Shown here piece by piece: positions 17,168-25,800 of a DNA stretch of 64,000 nt (the first letter of the stretch is position 1; each line of letters opens with the position of its first letter). Source of the stretch: Clostridiaceae bacterium (lineage in GTDB: Bacteria; Bacillota; Clostridia; Lachnospirales; Lachnospiraceae); the NCBI GenBank assembly GCA_021200535.1, contig JAJQGL010000005.1, positions 1 to 64,000 of the forward strand, written 5' to 3'. The translations under genes and the position numbers were made by a program. The notes beneath the pieces are model-generated. The model did not search any database and was not told where the DNA came from. It was given only the letters and a program-made list of their open reading frames with translations.

Positions 17168-20100
17168 ATGGAGCGTTTGAAGAATATATGGAAAAACAAA
17201 TGGGCATGGGGAGCCGGGATTACTGCAGTGTTTGCAGTAATCTTTTTCCTCGCCTTTTCTGCGGGAACGGGACAGGATATTCATGCGGCAGGAGATGCTG
17301 TCATCTATGACCGCGAGGGTAATACAGTCGATGGCGAATATACCATGCGCAGTGCCCGTGCAACGCTGCAGGTTTTAGGCTTGTCAGATGTCAAATCATA
17401 TACGTGGTCTGTGCCGAATGATGGGGATCCTACGGTTGAGCTGGACTCCGATACAGTTAATACAAGAGAAGTTACCATGACAGCCATGAAAAATGGTAAG
17501 GTAGCTGTTACATTGCATGTCGAGTTTAATGACACGGAACAGGCGGCGCTTGATATTGTAACACAGGTAGAAGTCGTCTTTTCAATCAGTGAATATCTGG
17601 ACCCGGATTCCACCAGCATACGTGACAATACAGAACTGCCGTCCGGCGTCAAAATGACAAAGATTACAAGCGAGGATGAAAGATATGCCCTGGTTATGGA
17701 TCCGGATGGCTCTGTTTATCTTGGAAGCGACGGTTCTACTCAGGATGGTAACATTAACCTGACCTTTGGCGATGCGTGGGAAGCGCAGTGGGAAAGCTCT
17801 AACACAGATGTATTCAGCATCAATTCGACGACAAGGGAAATTCGTGCCATGGGCGTCGGCCGTGCAACGCTGACGGTAACGGAGACGATTGGTACAGATA
17901 CATATACAGATTCGATTTATGTCTATGTCCGTCCGGAAATAACCGTTTATGATACCTCCGGATCTGAGGTGACGGCAGATTCCAGCGGAAGCTATTCGAT
18001 TACGACGGGTTCCTATATTTCTTTAAATGGTAAATTTTCCGCAAATCCGCTTGAGGGTATCGGACAGAAGGTTCACTGGGTCATCGCCAATGAGGACAGC
18101 TCCGGTAATGTTGTGCTGGTGAGTGATTCCGATGGCAATACCGGAACCGGGGGAAGCGACACCTATCTGGAGTGGTCCGAGTCGAAACAGCAGTACCGTG
18201 TCACGGCAAAAGCGGGAAGCTACCGGATTTTGTTTTACGTATATGGTACGTATTCCTCCTTTGACGAGGTGCAGGCGCAGCAGCCTGGCTGCGCGCCGGC
18301 GAGCATTACGGCGGAGGTGCAGTGCAGCTTTACGGACAAGGAAGTGACACTGAGTCTGGGCGGATATTATTCACTGGCAAATGCATTCAATATTTCGCTG
18401 GATGTACTGACAAAGTCAGGAGAATTTTCGATTGAGTGCGTTGACTCGGATGGAAATACGACCAGTGCGGTCTATACAGATCTTTCCGAATGGGTGATCA
18501 GTGCGTCCAAAGGCCTTGTGGGAACAGACCTGTACCGGGTTAAGCATTTAGACACAGCGACGGTTAAGATACCCGGCATGTCGGTAGATGAGGTTACGGT
18601 GAAGGTTACAACCGGCAATACCTTTACGCTGAACGCTTCCGATGTCACCATGGTAACAGGAGATACGCTTGATTTATCCGGTGTGCTTGGCAGTGGTAAT
18701 TTTCCGGATGGTTCTACATACGAATGGTCAATTTCGTCTACGGACTCTTCTTATATTGAGATTGTAAAACAGGAAAGCATGACGGCAACAATTTCTGCGA
18801 AAAAATCAACGCCGACGAACAGCAGGGCGACGGTGACATTATACTGGACGAATACAGAGGGAGTTACGCAGAGCGCCTCCTGTAAAATTACCGTCACAGA
18901 TTCGGCGACCAGCATTGTGCTGAGCAAAACTTCCCTGACGCTGGCAACCGGGGAGTCAGAATATATAACCACAACGGTGCCTACCGGCAACCAGAATCTG
19001 GTGTGGGTATCTTCAAATGAAGATATTGTAACCGTTGATGTACAGGCAGGAAATACTGCGGCAAATATTATTGCCGGCACGACGGTTGGAACGGCAATCA
19101 TTACCGTTTTAAATCCGGACAACAATGTATGTACGACTTTGACGGTAACGGTATCGCAGGAAATGACATCCCTTTCCATTGATTTGGGAACGACCTATGA
19201 GGTTGACCTGGCAAGGAGCTTCCTGCAGATGAATGCGGAATACGAACCGTCCAATGCCACTTCGACAGAAGTACAGTGGACGTCTTCCGATCGTACCGTT
19301 GCGGAAATTGATCAGGATGGCACCATTACACTGTTATCATCCGGAACAACGGTAATTACCGTTTCTTCTACCAATAACCCGACACCGTTAAATGCAACCT
19401 GTACCCTGACGGTTGTCACGACGAAGATTGAAACGATTGCATTGACGGAGACAGAACTGAATCTGATAAAAGGCGAAACATATACATTAGATCCGGTGAT
19501 TACACCGGAAAATCCGGCAGACAAGACCATGACGTGGCAGTCGGCAGATACGAAGGTTGCGACGGTCGAGGACGGCGTGGTAACGGCAGTTGCAGTCGGA
19601 AGCACGGTTATTACAGTATACGGCGGCTATGCGGATCCGGTAACAGTGATTGTCAATGTACGCGATAAACTGCAAAGCATTGCTTTTGCGGAGACAAGAA
19701 AAGACATTACGGTTGGGCAGACATCACAGCTGAATGTGGTTTTTGATCCGTCAGAAAACGTGAATACGACATTGAGTTTCCGGTCTACGGACGAAACGAT
19801 TGTAAAGGTAGATGAAAATGGTTTAATTACAGGTGTCAGTGAAGGTTTTGCCATGATTACCTGTATTGCAGAGGATTTAGGCGCAGAGGGTGCAATTACC
19901 TGTATGGTTTATGTCACTGCGGCGCCGGTCACCTTAACAGGGCTTTCGGTCGACCCGACAGAAGCGACGATCAAGGTTACGGAAACTGTTACAATTACGC
20001 CAAAGCTGACGCCTGAAAATGCAACAAACCAGAGCATTACGTATCAGTCAACGGATACGTCGGTTGCCACGGTGACGGAAGAAGGTGTTGTTACCGGTGT

Positions 20101-21418
20101 TTCTGCGGGTGTTGCGGTTATTCAGGTTGTTGCCACAGATACCAGTTCCGGCACTAGCATAACAGCGGTTTGTACGGTAACGGTACTTGAAGCAGTCGAA
20201 TTTTCCCTGTCTCCGTCCTCAAGGGAGATTGCAGTTGGAAAAAGCTTCAAGATTAAGAAGGTGGTAAGTCCGTCAACAGCGAAAAAGGCAGCAACATGGA
20301 AATCATCTAACACCAAGGTTGCTACGGTCAATTCTTCTGGTAAGGTTACCGGCAAAAAAATTGGTTCGTGTACAATTACCTGTACGCTGACAACATATAA
20401 CCAGAAAGCAAAATGCCGCGTGAAAGTAGCGAAATTGAAAACCTCGCTGAAGCTGGATAAAAAGAGCATTCGTCTGAACGTTGGCCAGACTTATACGTTG
20501 AAAAAGACAATTTCAACCAACAATTCAAAGAATCCATCTGTTAAGTTTTCATCAAAAAACAGTAAGATTGCTTCGGTGGGTTCGAAATCAGGAAGGGTTA
20601 AGGGAAAGAGTGTCGGGTCTACAATCATTACGGCAAAAACGACGGATTCCGTACATGCAACCGCAAAATGCCGTGTCACGGTAATCCGGCGGGCAAAAAG
20701 GGTTGTTTTAAATAAGACCTATGCCACTTGTTACGTAGGGGGAACCCTAAAGCTGCGTGCGACGGTTAAACCGGACAACACAACGATACAGAAGGTAAAA
20801 TGGAAATCATCAGACAGTAAGGTTGCAGCAGTTGTCAGCTCCGGAAAGGTTACCGGAATTGCAGAGGGAGAAGTTACGATTACGGCAACGACGACAGATG
20901 GAAGCAACAAATCGGCGACATGTGTTGTCAAGGTGCTTGAAAGCATATCAGCGTCCAGCATTACGGTTTCACAGAGTGATCTGACCATGAAGAAAGGGGA
21001 TAAGGCAAAGCTGTCTTATACCGTGCTGCCAAGCAACACATCGGATTCCATTAAGATGGCGTCAGATAATGAGCGCGTTGCGAAAGTGACCAATAGCGGC
21101 AAAGTGACCGCAGTTGGAACTGGTACGGCTACCATTACCATTACGTCAACCAGCGGCGTCACCGCAACTGTGGCGGTAAATGTTGTCGCACTAAATAAAA
21201 CGTCCATTCGAATGAGGCAGTATGATACAGAGACACTGACAATGATGGGAACGAGCGATACGGTTACATGGTATTCTGCAAATAACAGAATTGCGACAGT
21301 TTCCAATGGAAAGATTACCGGAAAAGGAATAGGAGTAACCTATATCTATGCGACGGTTAATGGCTGCAAGGTCAGCTGTAAGGTCAGAATTGTATCTGTT
21401 AATACAAAGAAACGCTAA
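17168..21418 (+). CDS. Giant secreted protein with about eleven bacterial Ig-like (BIG2) repeats
   Basis: This is a 1416-residue surface protein with an N-terminal hydrophobic export segment (about residues 13-33, ending near DIHAAG) and then a chain of BIG2-type domains. The repeated signature is VATVxxxGxVTGxxxGxxxIT, seen for example as VATVEDGVVTAVAVGSTVIT, VATVTEEGVVTGVSAG and VAAVVSSGKVTGIAEGEVTI. No LPXTG motif, choline-binding repeat or SLH domain is visible. The first two thirds are acidic and Thr-rich. From about residue 1015 the domains become strongly Lys-rich. ATG at 17168 has AGGAGG at 17156-17161. An adhesive or wall-associated role is inferred from the family. Confidence 0.88.
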   Translation: MERLKNIWKNKWAWGAGITAVFAVIFFLAFSAGTGQDIHAAGDAVIYDREGNTVDGEYTMRSARATLQVLGLSDVKSYTWSVPNDGDPTVELDSDTVNTREVTMTAMKNGKVAVTLHVEFNDTEQAALDIVTQVEVVFSISEYLDPDSTSIRDNTELPSGVKMTKITSEDERYALVMDPDGSVYLGSDGSTQDGNINLTFGDAWEAQWESSNTDVFSINSTTREIRAMGVGRATLTVTETIGTDTYTDSIYVYVRPEITVYDTSGSEVTADSSGSYSITTGSYISLNGKFSANPLEGIGQKVHWVIANEDSSGNVVLVSDSDGNTGTGGSDTYLEWSESKQQYRVTAKAGSYRILFYVYGTYSSFDEVQAQQPGCAPASITAEVQCSFTDKEVTLSLGGYYSLANAFNISLDVLTKSGEFSIECVDSDGNTTSAVYTDLSEWVISASKGLVGTDLYRVKHLDTATVKIPGMSVDEVTVKVTTGNTFTLNASDVTMVTGDTLDLSGVLGSGNFPDGSTYEWSISSTDSSYIEIVKQESMTATISAKKSTPTNSRATVTLYWTNTEGVTQSASCKITVTDSATSIVLSKTSLTLATGESEYITTTVPTGNQNLVWVSSNEDIVTVDVQAGNTAANIIAGTTVGTAIITVLNPDNNVCTTLTVTVSQEMTSLSIDLGTTYEVDLARSFLQMNAEYEPSNATSTEVQWTSSDRTVAEIDQDGTITLLSSGTTVITVSSTNNPTPLNATCTLTVVTTKIETIALTETELNLIKGETYTLDPVITPENPADKTMTWQSADTKVATVEDGVVTAVAVGSTVITVYGGYADPVTVIVNVRDKLQSIAFAETRKDITVGQTSQLNVVFDPSENVNTTLSFRSTDETIVKVDENGLITGVSEGFAMITCIAEDLGAEGAITCMVYVTAAPVTLTGLSVDPTEATIKVTETVTITPKLTPENATNQSITYQSTDTSVATVTEEGVVTGVSAGVAVIQVVATDTSSGTSITAVCTVTVLEAVEFSLSPSSREIAVGKSFKIKKVVSPSTAKKAATWKSSNTKVATVNSSGKVTGKKIGSCTITCTLTTYNQKAKCRVKVAKLKTSLKLDKKSIRLNVGQTYTLKKTISTNNSKNPSVKFSSKNSKIASVGSKSGRVKGKSVGSTIITAKTTDSVHATAKCRVTVIRRAKRVVLNKTYATCYVGGTLKLRATVKPDNTTIQKVKWKSSDSKVAAVVSSGKVTGIAEGEVTITATTTDGSNKSATCVVKVLESISASSITVSQSDLTMKKGDKAKLSYTVLPSNTSDSIKMASDNERVAKVTNSGKVTAVGTGTATITITSTSGVTATVAVNVVALNKTSIRMRQYDTETLTMMGTSDTVTWYSANNRIATVSNGKITGKGIGVTYIYATVNGCKVSCKVRIVSVNTKKR

Positions 21419-21472
21419 GTGGACTGACTATCACTGTGCTGGGGAGCATATGAGGTAGGAAGGAGAAACACG

Positions 21473-23179
21473 TTGTTACTGAATTTACATGTAAAAAATT
21501 TTGCAATTATTGATGAGCTGGAGGTGGATTTTGCCAGCCGGCTAAATGTCCTGACAGGGGAAACAGGAGCCGGTAAATCTGTTATTATTGGCTCAATTAC
21601 GATTGCGCTTGGCGGGAAAATCACAAAGGACATGATTCGGACCGGTGCAGAGTATGCACTTGTCGAATTGATTTTTTCCGTAGAGGATGAAAATGACAGA
21701 AAAAAACTGGAGGAAATGGACGTTGCCATGGAAGAGGATACGCTGATGATCTCCAGGAAAATTTCAAAAAGCCGGACGATTAACCGGATGAATGGTGAGA
21801 ATGTAACGGTGGCAATGATCAGGCAGGCAGCGTCTCTGCTGATTGATATTCATGGGCAGAATGAGCAGCAATCCCTGCTGCACAAGGCAAAGCATCTTGA
21901 AATTCTTGACCGCTATGCCAGACAGGCAATGCAGGGAAAGGATGCAGAGTTTGCAAAGGTATACGCAGAATATAAACATCTCAGGCAGGAACTTGCCGGT
22001 AATGAGATGCCGGAGGAAGAGCGTTTACGGGAAATTTCCTTTCTGCAGTTTAGTCTGGAGGAAATTCAAAACGCACAGCTGATACCGGGCGAAGAGGAAG
22101 AGCTTGCACAGCGCTACCGCAGGCTGTCCAATGCCACGGATTCTATGCAGGGGTTATCTGAAATTTATCAGTTGACAAGCGGGCAAAGCGGTTCTGTATC
22201 GGAAAAGCTTGCAGAGGGAATACGGATTTTATCGAAACTGTCGGAGTATGACGGTAAGCTTGCCGAATTTTACAGCCAGCTTTCGGATATTGATTCGCTG
22301 GTAACTGATTTTAACCGTGACATATCGGCTTATATGGATGAATTTGATGATGGGCAGGAAGAGCTTGCGCATGTAGAAAAAAGACTGGATTTGATACGCA
22401 GCATAAAGGCGAAATATGGTGCGACAACAAAAGAAGTCATGCAATACGCAGATGAGATTAGTCAGAAGATAGAGCGCCATCAGGAATATGACGCTTACCG
22501 CAGAGAGCAGCTTGCAAGGCTTGCTTCTCTGGAAAAGCGGCTGGCTGTGTTGGCAGAGGATGTCTCTTCTGTGCGGAAAACAGCGGCCAAGCAGCTTGAA
22601 AAGGACATTTCACAGGCGCTTATTGATTTGAATTTTTTACAGGTACTTTTTTCCATACAGATAACAAAACGGCAGGAGTATACGGCAGCCGGGTTTGATG
22701 ATGTTGAATTTATGATTTCCATGAATCCGGGTGAGGCGCTCCGACCTTTGGGAGCTGCGGCATCCGGCGGTGAATTATCCAGGATTATGCTGGCGGTTAA
22801 GGCAGTCCTGGCAGACCACGACAAGATTTCAACAATGATTTTTGATGAGATTGATGTCGGTATCAGCGGACGGACGGCACAAATGGTTGCAGAGAAGCTT
22901 TCCTGGATTGGAAGAAAGCATCAGGTAATTTGCATTTCCCATCTTGCGCAGATTGCAGCCATGGCGGATACCCAATATTTGATTGAAAAGGCGAATGATA
23001 CGCAGCATACGCACACGGAGATCCGAAAACTGAATCAGCAGGAGGCAGTGGAAGAGCTGGCAAGAATACTGGGCGGTGCGGAGATTACAGATGCGGTGCT
23101 TGCGAGCGCAGAGGAGATGAAGCAGCTGGCAGCGCAGCGAAAAGAAAAAAATAATGAAGCTGAACCGGATAAAGCATAA
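21473..23179 (+). CDS. recN: DNA repair protein RecN
   Basis: This is a 568-residue SMC-like ATPase for double-strand-break repair. Walker A is GETGAGKS in LNVLTGETGAGKSVIIGSI. IDIHGQNEQQSLL is the RecN-specific block. The C-terminal AASGGELSRIMLAVK signature, IFDEIDVGISGRTAQMV (Walker B) and VICISHLAQIAAMAD follow, separated by long coiled coils. TTG at 21473 follows AAGGAG. It is followed by an intrinsic terminator. Confidence 0.95.
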   Translation: MLLNLHVKNFAIIDELEVDFASRLNVLTGETGAGKSVIIGSITIALGGKITKDMIRTGAEYALVELIFSVEDENDRKKLEEMDVAMEEDTLMISRKISKSRTINRMNGENVTVAMIRQAASLLIDIHGQNEQQSLLHKAKHLEILDRYARQAMQGKDAEFAKVYAEYKHLRQELAGNEMPEEERLREISFLQFSLEEIQNAQLIPGEEEELAQRYRRLSNATDSMQGLSEIYQLTSGQSGSVSEKLAEGIRILSKLSEYDGKLAEFYSQLSDIDSLVTDFNRDISAYMDEFDDGQEELAHVEKRLDLIRSIKAKYGATTKEVMQYADEISQKIERHQEYDAYRREQLARLASLEKRLAVLAEDVSSVRKTAAKQLEKDISQALIDLNFLQVLFSIQITKRQEYTAAGFDDVEFMISMNPGEALRPLGAAASGGELSRIMLAVKAVLADHDKISTMIFDEIDVGISGRTAQMVAEKLSWIGRKHQVICISHLAQIAAMADTQYLIEKANDTQHTHTEIRKLNQQEAVEELARILGGAEITDAVLASAEEMKQLAAQRKEKNNEAEPDKA

Positions 23180-23188
23180 TTTTTTAAG

Positions 23189-23221
23189 ACTGGTATATGA
23201 TAAAAAATATACCAGTTTTTT
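23189..23221 (+). terminator. Intrinsic terminator after recN
   Basis: A perfect 10-bp stem, ACTGGTATAT with ATATACCAGT, has an 8-nt loop and is followed by T6 with one G. It separates recN from spoIVB. Confidence 0.85.
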
Positions 23222-23239
23222 GCTTTTGGAGGTAATGCA

Positions 23240-24580
23240 ATGAAGAACGATTTCAGACAGGATAAAGATAGAAAATTTGTACCGGCGGCTGCCATGACGG
23301 CAGTCATGACAAAGGCGCAGCGGAGAAAAGCCCGATTGCTGTTAAGCGGTTTGCTGGCGCTTAATCTGTTGCTGATTGGCATGTGGTACTGGAAAGCGAT
23401 GGATGAGAAAGTGCCTAACCACGTATATTTATTCCAAAATCAGGACATGCAGCTGGACTTTTCTGTTCCGATGGTCGGGGAATGCCAGGAAGCGAAGGAT
23501 GTAATCGCAATTCAAAGCAGCACACAGAATGATTCGGACAGCCAGTCATTTTCAATGGACCAGCCATTGACAGTGACGGCAAGCGAACTGGGCAGCTATC
23601 AGGCAGAGGTAAAGCTTTTCGGGCTGTTTCATTATAAATATATTGAATTTGACGTCATTGAGGAAGCGAAGGTAATGCCGTCAGGAAAGGCAGTAGGGTT
23701 ATATTTACAGTCTGATGGCATTATGGTGTTAGGGACATCAGAGATTCAGGGAAAGGATGGCTTTTCCTATGAACCGGCAAAGGATATCCTGCAGCCGGGA
23801 GACCGCATTTATCAGATTGAGGACCAGAAGGTTGAGAGTATAGACGAGGTTGTACAGGTGCTGCAGCAGGTGAAAAAAAAGAAGGTCAAACTGCAGCTTG
23901 TGCGTGAAGAGCAGACTATAAAGGTAAAGCTGGAGACGGTACTGGCGAAAGATGGGGAATACAAGATTGGCGTATGGCTGCGGGAGGATACAGAAGGGAT
24001 AGGAACCCTGTCATTCGTAACGGAAAACAACCAGTTTGCTGCCCTCGGACACGGCATTACAGACGTAGATACCGGAAAGCTGGTTGCGCTGGAGCAGGGA
24101 AGTGTTTATCCTGCTAAAATACAGGGTATAAAAAAGGGGGAAGCAGGAAACCCGGGAGAGCTGATCGGCAGTGTGAAGCTTGGCGCATCAAATCTGCTGG
24201 GCACGATTCAAAGCAATACTGCACTGGGTATTACCGGAACGGTAACAGAGGACGGATATCAGTATCAGGAGGATGAAGCGCTGCCGGTTGGTTTAAAACA
24301 GGAGGTGGAGGAAGGTAAGGCATGGATTTATTGCCAGTTGGGGGAAACCGTAGAAAAGTTTGAAATATCCATTGAAGAAATAAACCGCAATTCAAAGGAC
24401 AACAAGGGGCTGGTGATTCGGGTGACAGACGAGGATTTGTTAAAGCGGACTGGGGGAATCGTACAGGGGATGAGCGGAGCCCCCATTATTCAAAATGGCA
24501 AGGTGATTGGTGCAGTCACCCATGTTTTTGTAAATGACCCGACGGGCGGGTATGGCACATTTATGGAAAATATGCTGTAA
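23240..24580 (+). CDS. spoIVB: SpoIVB serine peptidase
   Basis: This is a 446-residue forespore-secreted PDZ peptidase that triggers pro-sigma-K processing. It has an N-terminal membrane segment (about 33-52) and a PDZ domain (about 150-235, with KDILQPGDRIYQIEDQKVES). The peptidase domain has AALGHGITD (catalytic His near 271) and GGIVQGMSGAPIIQNGKV (catalytic Ser near 412). An Asp at about 397 aligns with the B. subtilis triad Asp. It is followed by spo0A, the classic order. Confidence 0.95.
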   Translation: MKNDFRQDKDRKFVPAAAMTAVMTKAQRRKARLLLSGLLALNLLLIGMWYWKAMDEKVPNHVYLFQNQDMQLDFSVPMVGECQEAKDVIAIQSSTQNDSDSQSFSMDQPLTVTASELGSYQAEVKLFGLFHYKYIEFDVIEEAKVMPSGKAVGLYLQSDGIMVLGTSEIQGKDGFSYEPAKDILQPGDRIYQIEDQKVESIDEVVQVLQQVKKKKVKLQLVREEQTIKVKLETVLAKDGEYKIGVWLREDTEGIGTLSFVTENNQFAALGHGITDVDTGKLVALEQGSVYPAKIQGIKKGEAGNPGELIGSVKLGASNLLGTIQSNTALGITGTVTEDGYQYQEDEALPVGLKQEVEEGKAWIYCQLGETVEKFEISIEEINRNSKDNKGLVIRVTDEDLLKRTGGIVQGMSGAPIIQNGKVIGAVTHVFVNDPTGGYGTFMENML

Positions 24581-24621
24581 GCATTATCTGAAGCTGCAAA
24601 GTGTGTACCACCAGATGATTA

Positions 24622-24677
24622 TGTCGAAAAGTAAGAGATGTTTTGCGTTGATACTCGTTTCATTTCCCGCATATAAT
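24622..24677 (+). promoter_or_regulatory. spo0A promoter region with a 0A box
   Basis: TGTCGAA (24622-24628) is a perfect Spo0A-binding box. It lies just upstream of a promoter-like TTGATA (24648-24653), an 18-nt spacer and a perfect TATAAT (24672-24677). This supports autoregulation of spo0A, as known in Bacillus. A short inverted repeat (TCAGGA/TCCTGA) follows in the leader. Confidence 0.65.
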
Positions 24678-24743
24678 GGTGTCAGGATCAAAAAGAGATT
24701 GTCCTGAGAGAAATCAGATGCCGGAGGCAGAAAGGAAGGCATA

Positions 24744-25535
24744 ATGCAAAATGTAAAAGTCTTAATCGTGGATGATAACAAAAGAATTGTTAATTTATTA
24801 AAAGAAGCACTTTCCAGAGAAGAAGAAATTCAGGTGGCAGGGACAGCGGCAGATGGGGAAGAAGCGCTGAAACTGATTCATACGTTAAAGCCTGATGTTG
24901 TACTGTTGGATTTGATTATGCCCAAAATAGATGGCTTAGGGGTGATGGAACGCCTGCAAAACAGTGATGAGGAGGATAAGCCGCAGGTTATTGTCGTGTC
25001 TGCTGTCAGTCAGGAAAATATTACGGAACGCGCTTTTTTGCTTGGTGCAGCGTATTATATTTTAAAGCCGTTCGACACAAGGGTTTTAGTCAGCAGGGTG
25101 AAAGCAGTTGGGATTGACGGTAAAGGGGAAAACAAAGTCATCAATACGGTATTTGAAAACCATATTCCCAAATTTCAGAATACGCTGGAGGCAGAGGTGA
25201 CAAACATCATTCATGAGATTGGGGTGCCGGCGCATATTAAGGGATATCAGTATCTGCGGGATGCGATCATCATGTCGGTCAATGATGCGGAAATGCTGGG
25301 CGCCATTACAAAAAGGCTGTATCCAACGATTGCAAAAAACCATCAGACAACTTCCAGCAGGGTGGAGCGTGCGATCCGCCATGCGATTGAGGTTGCATGG
25401 AGCCGTGGAAAAATGGATACAATAGAAGAGCTTTTCGGCTATACAGTCAGTTCGCGGAAGGGCAAGCCTACCAATTCAGAATTTGTTGCTTTAATTGCAG
25501 ATAAAATCCGTCTCGAATATAAGATGCGTGCATAG
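24744..25535 (+). CDS. spo0A: Sporulation master regulator Spo0A
   Basis: This is a 263-residue response regulator. The receiver domain has VDDN, the phospho-acceptor Asp56 in [18 protein letters not shown], and the Lys of ILKPFD. The C-terminal DNA-binding domain has [18 protein letters not shown] and [20 protein letters not shown] (recognition helix), ending in [19 protein letters not shown]. It controls entry into sporulation and stationary-phase genes. Conservation is essentially complete, so the host is very likely able to start sporulation. Confidence 0.98.
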   Translation: MQNVKVLIVDDNKRIVNLLKEALSREEEIQVAGTAADGEEALKLIHTLKPDVVLLDLIMPKIDGLGVMERLQNSDEEDKPQVIVVSAVSQENITERAFLLGAAYYILKPFDTRVLVSRVKAVGIDGKGENKVINTVFENHIPKFQNTLEAEVTNIIHEIGVPAHIKGYQYLRDAIIMSVNDAEMLGAITKRLYPTIAKNHQTTSSRVERAIRHAIEVAWSRGKMDTIEELFGYTVSSRKGKPTNSEFVALIADKIRLEYKMRA

Positions 25536-25582
25536 GCAGAGAAATAAAACAGATCAGCGAAATGCGAAAAAATATTTAAAGA

Positions 25583-25654
25583 AAATATAGTGAAAAGAAA
25601 TCAAAAAAATATACTGAAAAGAAATCAAAAAATATACCGAAAAGAAATCAAAAG
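25583..25654 (+). repeat. Tandem 23-24-bp repeats after spo0A
   Basis: Three near-identical AT-rich units share GAAAAGAAATCAA, beginning at about 25592, 25616 and 25639 (period 24, then 23). They lie between spo0A and the glgA promoter and have no coding potential. Confidence 0.75.
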
Positions 25655-25674
25655 AAAATAGGCAAATAAATCCT

Positions 25675-25702
25675 TTGCATGGACAGCTTTTTACGCTATA
25701 AT
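25675..25702 (+). promoter_or_regulatory. Candidate glgA promoter
   Basis: TTGCAT (25675-25680), a 16-nt spacer and a perfect TATAAT (25697-25702) lie about 100 nt upstream of glgA. Confidence 0.55.
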
Positions 25703-25744
25703 ATAAAAGTAAGCGTTAGATATTTTGTTGCAGGGAAAATGCTG

Positions 25745-25767
25745 CGTTTCGAAAAAGAAACGTTTTC
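25745..25767 (+). promoter_or_regulatory. Leader hairpin upstream of glgA
   Basis: CGTTTC and GAAACG form a 6-bp stem with a 6-nt loop, followed by TTTTC, between the glgA promoter and its ribosome-binding site. It could act as a weak attenuator. The stem is short, so the assignment is tentative. Confidence 0.3.
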
Positions 25768-25800
25768 TTATGCACAGGGCGGAATAAAAAGGAGGTTGCC

